Part shown: positions 8,330 to 16,037 of the stretch, piece after piece | Layout of the letters: each line of letters opens with the position of its first letter | Position numbering within the stretch: the stretch's first letter is position 1 | Assembly (NCBI GenBank): GCA_016790165.1 | Contig: JAEUPL010000013.1 | Coordinates: 62,001 to 126,000, forward strand | Length of the DNA stretch: 64,000 nucleotides | DNA from: Burkholderiales bacterium | GTDB lineage: Bacteria; Pseudomonadota; Gammaproteobacteria; Burkholderiales; Casimicrobiaceae | Direction of reading: 5' to 3' | Program-made: the position numbers and the translations under genes | The notes under the pieces: model-generated | The model's input: the letters and a program-made list of their open reading frames with translations, nothing else | Database searches by the model: none | Told to the model about the DNA's origin: nothing

Positions 8330-9639
8330 TGACTGCTGAGCGCGATGAAGCACTGAAACCCGCGTCGCCGCCACCGGCGAGGGAGTCGGCCGTGGCGCGT
8401 GCGCAGCTCTATCGCAAAGAGGCGATCGCGCACCAGCGTGAACGCGCATGGGGACAGTTGCTGGTTTCCACGCCCCGCCCGGCACGGTGGTTCACGCTGG
8501 TGGCTGCGGCGCTCGCGTTGGGCTTCGTTGCATTCATTCTCACGGCCGAGTACACGCGCCGCGCCCGTGCACCCGCGGTGCTCGCGTACGTGAACGATCC
8601 TGTGCTGGTGGCAGCCACCGAGCCCGGGATGCTGATGTCGGTGGAGGTCAAGGCGGGGGACGTGGTGAAGGCCGGGCAGCGACTGGCGACGGTGTCGACT
8701 GAACGGACAGCGGGCGGCGAGGCGGTGTTCGCTGCCGGCGAACGCGATGCCGAGACGCGCCGGCTGGCGATCCGTGCTGAGCGCAAGCAGGCCCGCGTAT
8801 TGCTCGGCGCGCAGGAGGCGCAGCAGCGCGCGCGGATTGACGCCATGACCACCGAGGTGGCGCAACTCGGGCGTGAGATCGATACCCAGAGCGATCGCGT
8901 CACCGCGCTCAAAGGCCAGGTAGAACGCTATCGGCAACTGGCGCGCGAGAAGTTTGCGCCCGAGCTTCAGGTGCAGCAGAAGCAGGACGACCTCGCCGAG
9001 CAGGCGGTGAAACTCGAGTCCCTCAAACGAACGCGAGCAGGCATTGAGCGCGATTTGGCTGTGGCGCGCGCCGAGTTGCCCACCCTGCGAGCGACGACCG
9101 AAGGCAAACTGGCCACCCTGGCGCGCGACGAGGCTCAACTCACGCAAACTGCGCGCGAGAACCTGGCGCGTCGCGCTTATGACATCACCGCGAGCAGCGA
9201 CGGGACGGTCGAACGTGTGATTGCCTTTGCCGGGCAGACGCTCGCCACCGGGGCGCCCGTGTTGCAGGTGCAAACGGGTTCGCGCCAGTTGCTCGCCGAC
9301 ATCTACGTGCCCACGCGCGCTGCCGGTTTTCTGAGCACCGGGCAAGCGGTGCGCCTGGCGGTGGACGCATTTCCGATGGAGCGGTACGGGCACGTGACGG
9401 CCACACTCGCCGACGTCGGCCGCGGCGTGCTGGCACCGGGCGACGCGGGCGTACCTGCGACGGTGCGTGAGCCGGTGTTTCGGGCGCGCGCAACGTTGAC
9501 ATCTACCGAAGTCACCGCCTATGGCGAGCGCTGGCCCCTGCGCAGCGGCTTGACCGCTCAGGCGGACATCGCGCTGGACCGACGCCCGCTCTACCTCTGG
9601 TTGGTCGAGCCGATTCTCCGGTTACGGGGGCGACTGTAA
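8329..9639 (+). CDS. HlyD/CvaA-type membrane fusion protein of a peptide exporter
   Basis: The product has 436 residues: a cytoplasmic N-terminus, one membrane segment at 53-75 (WFTLVAAALALGFVAFILTA), a lipoyl-like half motif (TEPGMLMSVEVKAGDVVKAG), a long coiled coil at about 120-270, then the second half (DGTVERVIAFAGQTLATGAP) and a beta-barrel. This is the adaptor that joins an inner-membrane ABC exporter to an outer-membrane channel; the CvaA group works with C39-peptidase transporters. Its GTG start overlaps the uxaA-like stop by one base, and its stop overlaps the ABC gene start (TAATG), so translation of all three may be coupled. No outer-membrane TolC gene is in the window. Confidence 0.88.
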   Translation: MTAERDEALKPASPPPARESAVARAQLYRKEAIAHQRERAWGQLLVSTPRPARWFTLVAAALALGFVAFILTAEYTRRARAPAVLAYVNDPVLVAATEPGMLMSVEVKAGDVVKAGQRLATVSTERTAGGEAVFAAGERDAETRRLAIRAERKQARVLLGAQEAQQRARIDAMTTEVAQLGREIDTQSDRVTALKGQVERYRQLAREKFAPELQVQQKQDDLAEQAVKLESLKRTRAGIERDLAVARAELPTLRATTEGKLATLARDEAQLTQTARENLARRAYDITASSDGTVERVIAFAGQTLATGAPVLQVQTGSRQLLADIYVPTRAAGFLSTGQAVRLAVDAFPMERYGHVTATLADVGRGVLAPGDAGVPATVREPVFRARATLTSTEVTAYGERWPLRSGLTAQADIALDRRPLYLWLVEPILRLRGRL

Positions 9640-11708
9640 TGGCAACGCTCAATTTCCGCCACCGCCGCGTCCCCCTCATCATGCAGACCGAGGCCGCGGA
9701 GTGCGGTCTGGCCTCGCTGGCGATGGTGGCTGGCTTCTACGGGCTGGTCTCCGATCTGCAATCCATGCGCCGCGAACATGCCGTGTCGCTCAAGGGCTCA
9801 ACACTCAAGAGCCTGATGGACATCGCCGCGAGCATGCAGCTCGGCACTCGGCCACTGCGCGTGGAGCTTGCCGCGCTTTCGCGCGTGCGGTTGCCGGCCA
9901 TCGTGCATCTCGACTTCAATCACTTCGCGGTGCTGACCGAAGTGACACCCCGCAGCGTCACGCTGAACGACCCGGCGCGGGGCACGCGTACGCTCTCGCT
10001 CGACGAATTTTCCAAACACTTTACCGGCGTGCTGCTGGAACTCACACCGACTGCGGCTTTCCAGCGCGGTCGGGTGGGCGAACGCTTTTCGATCACGCAC
10101 ATCGTTACGTCGGCACGTGGCATCAAGGCAGCACTGGCCCGCCTGCTGGCGCTGGCGCTCGCCTTCGAAGTGTTCGCACTCGCAACGCCCTGGCTGATGC
10201 AACTCACCGTTGATGAGGTGTTGGTGTCGGCGGATCGAGACTTGATGACGGTGCTGGCCGTGGGTTTCGCGCTGCTGGTGTTGGTGCAAACCGGCATCGG
10301 CGCGTTGCGCGGCTGGCTGTTGCTGCACCTGACGAGCACGCTGTCGCTCCAGGTGCTCACGCAGCTCTTCTCCCATTTGCTGCGCTTGCCGCTGGCCTTT
10401 TTTGAGAAGCGCCACGTCGGCGATCTGCTGTCGCGCTTCGCCTCGATGGACGCCATCCAGCGCACATTGACCGGCAGTTCGCTGGAAGTGCTGATCGACG
10501 GTGCGCTGGCGGTGTTGATGCTCGGCGTGATGCTGATCTACAGCACGCCGCTCACGCTGGTCGTGCTTGCGGTCGCACTTGCCTATGCGTTGCTGCGCTG
10601 GTGGCTATTCCGCCCGCTGCGTGAAGCGGTGAATGAGCAACTGGTATTCGCCGCGACCCAGCAGACGCAGTTCATCGAAAGTTTGCGCGGCGTGCAGACG
10701 ATCAAACTGCATCGCGGCGAGGCCGATCGGCTCTCGCGCTGGCAGAACGCGGTGGTCGACACCCTCAATGCGGGCATCCGCGCGCAGACCCTCACGCTGG
10801 GAGGGCGCTGGGCGAGCTTTGCGCTGTTTGGGCTGGAGAACGTGCTGATCGTGTGGCTCGGCGCGCGTGAGGTGATGGCGGGCGGCTTCAGCGTGGGCAT
10901 GCTGCTCGCATTCCTCGCCTACAAACTCGTGTTTGTCAGCCGCCTCTCGAATCTCATTGACAAATTCGCCGAGTTCAAACTGCTGGATTTGCACGCCGAG
11001 CGCGTGGCCGATGTGGCGCTCGCCGAAGCGGAGTCGCGCGGCGAAGCCCCGGCCCCCGACCTCGCGCGCGCGACCTGGGTGATTGAAGATTTGGGTTTTC
11101 GCTACGGCCCGCACGACCCCTTTGTTTTTCGTCACGTCAGCTTCACGGTGGCGCCGGGCGAAAGCGTTGCGCTGACCGGAAAGAGCGGCGCCGGCAAGAC
11201 GACGCTGGCGAAGGTGGTGGTCGGTCTGCTGCCGGCCACCGAGGGGCGCGTGCTGATAGACGGCCTCGACATTCGCGATATCGATCCCACGAGCCTGCGC
11301 GCGCAGCTCGCCGCCGTGATGCAGGAGGACTATGTGTTTGCCGGATCGATTGCGGACAACGTGAGCCTCTTCGATCCCGAGGTGGACGACGCGCGCGTCA
11401 CGCAATCGCTGCAGGCTGCCGGGCTCTGGGACGAAGTGAACCGCATGCCGATGGGCAGCGACTCGCTGGTGGGCAACACCGGCAGCGCGCTGTCAGGCGG
11501 CCAGCGCCAGCGGCTGTTGCTGGCGCGCGCGCTCTACCGGCAACCACGCTTCCTGCTGCTGGACGAGGCGACCAGCGCCCTCGACAACGAACGCGAACGC
11601 ACGGTGAACGAATCCGTACGCGCCCTCGGCATCACCACGCTCATCATCGCGCACCGTGACTCTACGGTGGGGATGGCGGGGAAGCGGGTGGGGTTGGGTG
11701 CGGTTTAG
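9639..11708 (+). CDS. Peptidase-containing ABC transporter (C39 protease, membrane domain, ATPase)
   Basis: The product has 689 residues. An N-terminal C39 peptidase carries all expected catalytic residues: Q16 and C22 in MQTEAAECGLASLAMV, H96 in FNHFAVL, D113 in LNDPARG. A six-helix exporter membrane domain follows (about 165-440), then an ATPase with Walker A GKSGAGKTT near 514, signature LSGGQRQR near 617 and Walker B LLLDEATSALD near 637. Such proteins cut double-glycine leaders and export the peptide (ComA, CvaB, LagD). Its stop overlaps by two bases the stop of the last of three convergent double-glycine peptide genes, the obvious substrates. Confidence 0.93.
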   Translation: MATLNFRHRRVPLIMQTEAAECGLASLAMVAGFYGLVSDLQSMRREHAVSLKGSTLKSLMDIAASMQLGTRPLRVELAALSRVRLPAIVHLDFNHFAVLTEVTPRSVTLNDPARGTRTLSLDEFSKHFTGVLLELTPTAAFQRGRVGERFSITHIVTSARGIKAALARLLALALAFEVFALATPWLMQLTVDEVLVSADRDLMTVLAVGFALLVLVQTGIGALRGWLLLHLTSTLSLQVLTQLFSHLLRLPLAFFEKRHVGDLLSRFASMDAIQRTLTGSSLEVLIDGALAVLMLGVMLIYSTPLTLVVLAVALAYALLRWWLFRPLREAVNEQLVFAATQQTQFIESLRGVQTIKLHRGEADRLSRWQNAVVDTLNAGIRAQTLTLGGRWASFALFGLENVLIVWLGAREVMAGGFSVGMLLAFLAYKLVFVSRLSNLIDKFAEFKLLDLHAERVADVALAEAESRGEAPAPDLARATWVIEDLGFRYGPHDPFVFRHVSFTVAPGESVALTGKSGAGKTTLAKVVVGLLPATEGRVLIDGLDIRDIDPTSLRAQLAAVMQEDYVFAGSIADNVSLFDPEVDDARVTQSLQAAGLWDEVNRMPMGSDSLVGNTGSALSGGQRQRLLLARALYRQPRFLLLDEATSALDNERERTVNESVRALGITTLIIAHRDSTVGMAGKRVGLGAV

Positions 11709-11827
11709 CCGTACATCTGCGCGGCTTCGCCGCCACCAACTAGCATCGTCTCTTGGTCGCGCAGGAGTTCAATGGCGGGGTCGTTGGCAAGAATTTCAAG
11801 AAGTTGGTTGATTGATTGTTGGCTCAT
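11705..11827 (-). CDS. Double-glycine leader peptide, copy 3 of 3 (promoter-distal)
   Basis: A 40-codon gene. The leader starts MSQQSINQLLEILANDPAIE, continues LLRDQETMLVGG, and ends in GEAAQMYG, identical to the ends of the two neighbouring peptides. With cleavage after the last Gly of the GGG run, the leader fits the usual register (L at -12, E at -8, V at -4, GG at -2/-1), leaving EAAQMYG; cleavage one residue earlier leaves GEAAQMYG. A weak ribosome-binding sequence (CCGGAA) precedes the ATG. The stop TAA overlaps the stop of the convergent ABC transporter gene. Length and C-terminus match the copies at 11886 and 12068, which supports a real gene despite its size. Confidence 0.85.
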   Translation of the reverse strand: MSQQSINQLLEILANDPAIELLRDQETMLVGGGEAAQMYG

Positions 11828-11885
11828 GATTAATTCCGGCTGAGTATCTGGCGATAGGGACAAATAGCGGGCGCGTGTGGGCTGG

Positions 11886-12008
11886 TTAGCCGTACATTTG
11901 CGCGGCTTCGCCGCCTCCGACGACCATCGCTTCCTGGTCGCAGAGGAGTTGGATAGAAAAGTCGTCAGTGGGCACTTCACCAGGTTGGTCGATCGCTTGC
12001 ATATTCAT
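11886..12008 (-). CDS. Double-glycine leader peptide, copy 2 of 3 (divergent leader)
   Basis: A 40-codon gene of the same length as its neighbours, beginning MNMQAIDQPGEVPTDDFSIQ, continuing LLCDQEAMVVGG and ending in the same GEAAQMYG. The helix-forming LLEILA of the other leaders is replaced by PGEVPT, and R23 by Cys, so peptidase docking may be weakened, yet the last eight residues are unchanged although their codons differ. No good ribosome-binding sequence is visible before the ATG, so expression may depend on coupling or be low. It sits between copies 1 and 3 with spacers of 59 and 58 nt that contain no obvious terminator. Confidence 0.8.
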   Translation of the reverse strand: MNMQAIDQPGEVPTDDFSIQLLCDQEAMVVGGGEAAQMYG

Positions 12009-12067
12009 GGTCGTTTGTAGTGGCGTAAATATTGACAGTTGGGTTAGGAGAGGGTTGTGAAATCTTG

Positions 12068-12190
12068 CTAACCGTACATCTGTGCGGCTTCGCCCCCACC
12101 GACGAGCATTAACTCTTGGTCGCGCAAGAGCTGGACGGACGTATCTTCGGCGAGGATTTCCAAAAGTTGATCGATTGCCTGTTGGCTCAT
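12068..12190 (-). CDS. Double-glycine leader peptide, copy 1 of 3 (promoter-proximal)
   Basis: A 40-codon gene beginning MSQQAIDQLLEILAEDTSVQ, continuing LLRDQELMLVGG and ending GEAAQMYG. The leader fits class II double-glycine consensus best if cut after the third Gly (L at -12, E and L at -8/-7, V at -4). AAGGA lies 6 nt before the ATG, the best ribosome-binding site of the three. It is the first gene downstream of the 91-bp divergent promoter region shared with the TPR/HD-GYP gene. The predicted product of 7-8 residues is far shorter than bacteriocins and in the size range of RRNPP-type signalling peptides; function is inferred. Confidence 0.87.
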   Translation of the reverse strand: MSQQAIDQLLEILAEDTSVQLLRDQELMLVGGGEAAQMYG

Positions 12191-12215
12191 GGTCGTTCCT
12201 TTTCGATGGCTTGAG

Positions 12216-12265
12216 TGATGTCGTGAAACACGGCGCAGTAATTAAGATAAATTATGACGACATCA
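12216..12265. promoter_or_regulatory. Perfect 9-bp inverted repeat in the divergent promoter region
   Basis: TGATGTCGT (12216-12224) and its exact reverse complement ACGACATCA (12257-12265) lie in the 91-bp gap between peptide copy 1 (minus strand) and the TPR/HD-GYP gene (plus strand). The half-sites are centred 41 bp apart, close to four helical turns, and the DNA between them includes an A/T-rich stretch (TAATTAAGATAAATTATG) suited to -10 elements. One half-site lies 26 nt upstream of the peptide start and the other about 17 nt upstream of the HD-GYP start, ending just before its AAGGA. It may be an operator controlling both genes, or a hairpin in the HD-GYP leader. Confidence 0.5.
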
Positions 12266-12281
12266 TAAGGAAAAGCAAAAT

Positions 12282-14171
12282 ATGGAACGCGCTGCGCTGA
12301 TGGGATTGCTTGATACCTGCGTTCAGGATCTGGACAGCGAAGGACTTGGCGATCTGCTCCCAGAGTTGAAGGAGCACTTGCCGGGACTATTGCAGTCGTC
12401 GGATGATGGCGATTTCGATACGTTGTCTCGTGCGGCGAGATTGATCAGTTTCAGCTCCAAACCCGAACCAGTTCCCGTTGCAATCTCGATCTTGCTGGAT
12501 ATTTCGGCTGCGCACGTTCCCCGCGGTCGCGTCGCTGATGCGTTGCCGTTCGCTGAACGCGCCCATGACCTCGCAGAGGACCACGACTTGAAGCCTGAGT
12601 TGCGACGCGCCAGTAGTGTTTACGCGGCGTTGAGCACCGAGGCTGGCGCGCCCTCTCGTGGACTTGAGTACGCAACCAAAGCTGCGCGAATCGCGCGTGA
12701 GTTGGGCGACCGAGTTAGCACAGCGATGGCGTGCGTAAACGTAACTGCGGCCTTGTTTAGTATGGGCCTGTACCGCGAGACCATCTCCGTTGGCCTCCGC
12801 ACGATTTCGGAGTTCAAGGACTACTCCGATTGCGCACTTTGTGTGGCGAACACGCGTTCAAATATGGCGAACGCGGCTTTGGCTATGTCGCACTTCGCGT
12901 TGGCCGCAGACGCGGCCCGCGAATCGGTTTCTGTCCTGGGGCTGCCTCGTGACGCTATCAGTTTGTTGAATCGCGTAATCGCTGAGACTGTTTGGATGAA
13001 AGCTGCTATCGGTTTGGAGCAGCGCGCTGTGGTTGACGAACGCATTGCATTCATCCGCAGTATTTCGGCAGCCTTCAAAGCACCACGTCTCCAACTAAAT
13101 CATCAGCTCGCGGAGGCGGGATACGAGATGTACGCCGGCGACCTAACCGTTGCTGTGGCAAAACTGATGGAGTTACTCAAACACACGAAAGCAATCCCGA
13201 ATCTGTATCGCGATAACCTCGCCATGCTCGTGCGGGCATACGAGAAAGCGCAGGACCATGCTGGGGCATTGATTTTTCTTGGGGAGCTGGTTGAATTTTT
13301 GCGAGAAAAACAGGTCGCCGCGGTTAAGGCAGGCCTAGCGTCGATAGAAGCACGACACACTACGTTGCTACCTGGTAAAGATGATGTGCGCGACGTCATC
13401 AAGGCAATACAGCAAACCGTGCCCGGAGCGTCCTCCAGGAATGTTCGCAACACCACTAAGGGAGAGGTGCCGGAGCGCGAGTATCGAGAAGCGTTCGAGC
13501 GACTCGCTGTTTCCGCCGAACTAAAAGAAGACGTCGGTGGCCGCCACGCGTATCGCATGGGGCGACTGGCGGGTTTGTTGGCCGCGAAGTTGGGCTATGA
13601 CCGCAAGTTCTGTGACGAGGTTGAGAAAGGCGCTCGCCTGCATGACATCGGCAAGCTGGGCATTCCGGACGGCTTGTTGTTGAAGTCTGGTGAGCTCACG
13701 CCGGCCGAGTGGACCGTGATGAAGCGACACACGCTGATTGGTGCGCAGATCATTCGCCAGTGTCCGCATCCGGCATTTCGTGTTGGCGAGCAGATTGCTC
13801 TATGTCATCACGAGAAGTGGGATGGATCGGGCTATCCCAAGGGGCTGCGCGGTGACAACATCCCGGTGCCCGCGCGCATCGTGATGCTTGCTGATGTGTA
13901 TGACGCACTGACACACGCACGGCCCTACAAACACGCATGGACGCATGAAGACGTGGTGGCCTACATTCTTGATCGTGCGGGATCGCAGTTTGACCCCACG
14001 TACGCGCGGCTATTCGTCGGCATGGTGGACGCGCTGCGCCGCGAGCACGGCGACAAGCTCGATGACTACCTGGCCGAACCGAGCAAGGCATCGAGCTTTA
14101 TTCAGGCGCGTGATCGCATGCAGGAGATGCTCTCGGAGATGGCACCGCTGCAGCCGGGAGAATTCCTGTAG
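12282..14171 (+). CDS. TPR-like sensor protein with C-terminal HD-GYP phosphodiesterase domain
   Basis: The product has 629 residues and is soluble, with no signal peptide or membrane segment. Residues 1-390 are all helical with TPR-like repeats (for example GLEYATKAARIARELGDRVS and the repeats after it), as in peptide-sensing Rap/PlcR/NprR proteins. Residues 420-610 form a complete HD-GYP domain: the HD motif in RLHDIGKLGIPDG near 453-465 and HHEKWDGSGYPKGLRG near 508-523, so c-di-GMP hydrolysis is expected. There is no receiver domain; the TPR part stands in the sensor position. AAGGA at 12267 precedes the ATG. Divergent from the exported-peptide genes, it is the best candidate receptor for their product (inference). 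Confidence 0.88.
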   Translation: MERAALMGLLDTCVQDLDSEGLGDLLPELKEHLPGLLQSSDDGDFDTLSRAARLISFSSKPEPVPVAISILLDISAAHVPRGRVADALPFAERAHDLAEDHDLKPELRRASSVYAALSTEAGAPSRGLEYATKAARIARELGDRVSTAMACVNVTAALFSMGLYRETISVGLRTISEFKDYSDCALCVANTRSNMANAALAMSHFALAADAARESVSVLGLPRDAISLLNRVIAETVWMKAAIGLEQRAVVDERIAFIRSISAAFKAPRLQLNHQLAEAGYEMYAGDLTVAVAKLMELLKHTKAIPNLYRDNLAMLVRAYEKAQDHAGALIFLGELVEFLREKQVAAVKAGLASIEARHTTLLPGKDDVRDVIKAIQQTVPGASSRNVRNTTKGEVPEREYREAFERLAVSAELKEDVGGRHAYRMGRLAGLLAAKLGYDRKFCDEVEKGARLHDIGKLGIPDGLLLKSGELTPAEWTVMKRHTLIGAQIIRQCPHPAFRVGEQIALCHHEKWDGSGYPKGLRGDNIPVPARIVMLADVYDALTHARPYKHAWTHEDVVAYILDRAGSQFDPTYARLFVGMVDALRREHGDKLDDYLAEPSKASSFIQARDRMQEMLSEMAPLQPGEFL

Positions 14172-14256
14172 CGCCGACGTTCGCTGTGGTGCGGCACGCG
14201 AATTCGCCATCGCAGGCGGCAGTCGTTGGCGGGAATTCGCTCTCAGACTGTCTTAT

Positions 14257-14372
14257 GACTTTTATTAAATAGCGACGGCTGAATGGGCGTTTGCGGGGCA
14301 GTTCACCGCTAGTCGCGTTGGTGAAAAATTGCGCTGAAAGCGTTATGCAGCCGTCGTTAGAGCGCAAAAGCT
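14257..14372. repeat. 116-bp palindromic element, copy D (most diverged)
   Basis: This copy lies just downstream of the HD-GYP gene. The right arm is CAAAAGCTGTT (14365-14375), the left arm a degenerate GACTTTTATT (14257-14266), and the centre GTCGCG (14312-14317). Arm-to-arm length is 116 bp, as in the copies at 56074 and 60211. Internal landmarks sit at the family positions counted from each arm: CGAC at +17 to +20 on both sides and GGCGTT or ACGCTT at +30 to +35. It is assigned to the family by spacing more than by identity. Confidence 0.55.
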
Positions 14373-14488
14373 GTTGAATCAATGTTGCAGAAATACAACA
14401 CCGCGGAGCGTTTGAATTGCCGCAATGTTGCTGGTCAAAGATTAGTCTGATAAGAAAAATCTTGGCGGCACGCGCGACGAGTTGTTCA

Positions 14489-14564
14489 GCGCACCGGCGG
14501 CATCGTTTGGTCGCCGAGGCGTAGGTTAAGGGCTCGCCCAACCCGCAGGTTGCCGCCGGCACGC
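14489..14564 (+). ncRNA. Potential structured leader upstream of the metY-like gene
   Basis: A perfect 9-bp stem pairs CCGGCGGCA (14494-14502) with TGCCGCCGG (14551-14559) and can be extended by GCG/CGC beyond a 2-nt mismatch. Inside is a second hairpin, GGTT/AACC plus GGG/CCC closed by CTCG (14524-14543). The element ends about 40 nt before the metY-like start codon. It does not match a SAM riboswitch class I can recall, but genes of this pathway are often riboswitch-controlled. It could also be only a GC-rich hairpin. Confidence 0.35.
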
Positions 14565-14605
14565 GACAATAGCGGTTCCAGAGACCCGCCTTCGTGCCCC
14601 GACCT

Positions 14606-15898
14606 ATGTACCAACCCGACACCCTGGCCGTGCACGCCGGCGCCCGGCCCGATCCGGCGACCGGCGCCCGCGCGACGCCCATTTACCAAACCTCATCCTT
14701 TGTGTTTGAGGACTCGGATCACGCGGCCGCGCTTTTCAATATGGAGCGCGCCGGTCACGTGTATTCGCGGCTTTCGAACCCGACCAACGCGGTGCTGGAG
14801 GAGCGCATCGCGGCGCTGGAGGGCGGCATCGGCGCCATCGCGGTCGCTTCCGGCCAGGCGGCGCTGCATCTGGCCATCGTCACCCTGATGGGCGCCGGGA
14901 GCCACATCGTTGCCAGCCGCGCGCTTTACGGCGGCTCGCACAACCTGCTCGACTACACGCTGCCGCGCTTCGGCATTGAGACTACGTTTGTTGATCCGTG
15001 GGACGTGGACGGCTGGCGCGCTGCCGTGCGCCCAAACACGCGGCTGTTTTTCGGTGAGACACTGGGCAACCCCGGCAACCTGCTGATCGACATCGAGGCG
15101 GTCGCTGCTGTGGCGCACGAAGCCGGGGTGCCGCTGATGCTCGATTCAACGCTGACCACGCCGTACCTGATCCGCCCGTTCGAGCATGGTGCGGATATCG
15201 TGTTTCATTCGGCCACCAAGTTTCTGCAAGGGCACGGCGTCGTGATCGGCGGCCTGCTGGTGGACAGCGGGCGCTTCGACTGGCTGTCGGACCAAGGGCG
15301 CGCACACTTCCCGACGCTCTCGGCGCCGTATCACGGTTTTCATGACATGGTGTTTGCGGAGGAGTCGTCGACCGCCGCGTTTCTGCTGCGCTGCCGCCGA
15401 GAGGGCCTGCGCGACTTCGGCGCCTGCATGGCGCCGATGAGCGCCTGGCAAATTCTGCAGGGCATCGAAACGCTGCCGGTGCGCATGGAGCGGCACGTCA
15501 CCAACACGCGCAAGGTGGTGGAATTCCTGCGCTCGCATCCGTTCGTCGGCAGCATTCATCATCCCGAATTGCCGGAGCATCGCGACCATGCGCTCGCGAA
15601 GAAGTATTTCCCCAAGGGCACCACGGCCGTGTTCTCGTTCGACCTGAAAGGGACGAGGGCACAGGGCAAAGCCTTCATCGACAACCTGCGCCTGTTCTCG
15701 CATCTCGCCAACGTTGGCGACGCGAAATCACTGGTGATTCATCCTGCCAGCACGACGCATTCGCGCATGAGCGCCGATGCGCTGGCGAAGGCCGGCATCA
15801 CGGAAGGCACCATCCGCCTGTCGATTGGGCTGGAGGACGCGAAGGATCTGATTGACGATCTGGCGCGGGCGCTGAAAGCGGCGGAGAAGGTGAAATGA
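14606..15898 (+). CDS. metY: O-acetylhomoserine sulfhydrylase-like PLP enzyme
   Basis: The product has about 430 residues and belongs to the Cys/Met metabolism PLP family. Visible are the N-terminal TLAVHAGARPDPATGARATP, the SRLSNPTNAVLEERIAALEGG segment, and the PLP-binding Lys in DIVFHSATKFLQGHG. The pattern fits O-acetylhomoserine aminocarboxypropyltransferase (direct sulfhydrylation to homocysteine) better than cystathionine synthase, though specificity cannot be proven by eye. ATG at 14606 matches the usual short N-terminus; GTG at 14594 is an alternative. A stable hairpin element lies upstream at 14489-14564. Confidence 0.82.
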   Translation: MYQPDTLAVHAGARPDPATGARATPIYQTSSFVFEDSDHAAALFNMERAGHVYSRLSNPTNAVLEERIAALEGGIGAIAVASGQAALHLAIVTLMGAGSHIVASRALYGGSHNLLDYTLPRFGIETTFVDPWDVDGWRAAVRPNTRLFFGETLGNPGNLLIDIEAVAAVAHEAGVPLMLDSTLTTPYLIRPFEHGADIVFHSATKFLQGHGVVIGGLLVDSGRFDWLSDQGRAHFPTLSAPYHGFHDMVFAEESSTAAFLLRCRREGLRDFGACMAPMSAWQILQGIETLPVRMERHVTNTRKVVEFLRSHPFVGSIHHPELPEHRDHALAKKYFPKGTTAVFSFDLKGTRAQGKAFIDNLRLFSHLANVGDAKSLVIHPASTTHSRMSADALAKAGITEGTIRLSIGLEDAKDLIDDLARALKAAEKVK

Positions 15899-15943
15899 AC
15901 GCCCGATGCACACGAGCACAGATGCAACAGCAAGCAAGCGTTG

Positions 15944-16012
15944 GCATACCTTTGCGTCCTAGCGCGAAGCGCGACGTCATTCGTCCTTCGTCCTGCGGTG
16001 GCGCGCCCACCG
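15944..16012. repeat. Dispersed CGTCATTCGTCCT-type intergenic repeat
   Basis: Between the metY-like gene and the alpha/beta hydrolase gene lies CCTTTGCGTCCTAGCGCGAAGC, GACGTCATTCGTCCTTCGTCCT, then a GC palindrome (GCGGTGGCGCGCCCACCGC). The same words occur at 5815-5878, 19366-19400, 19484-19512 and 24507-24545, always at gene boundaries. No coding capacity or target-site duplication is seen. Confidence 0.6.
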
Positions 16013-16037
16013 CGCCAGCTACCGCTGGAGCGTACCA

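Noticed and set aside
11705-12190. Class II bacteriocin precursors
   Set aside because: The leader and exporter fit, but the released part is only 7-8 residues, identical in all copies and without an immunity gene, so a signalling peptide is more plausible.
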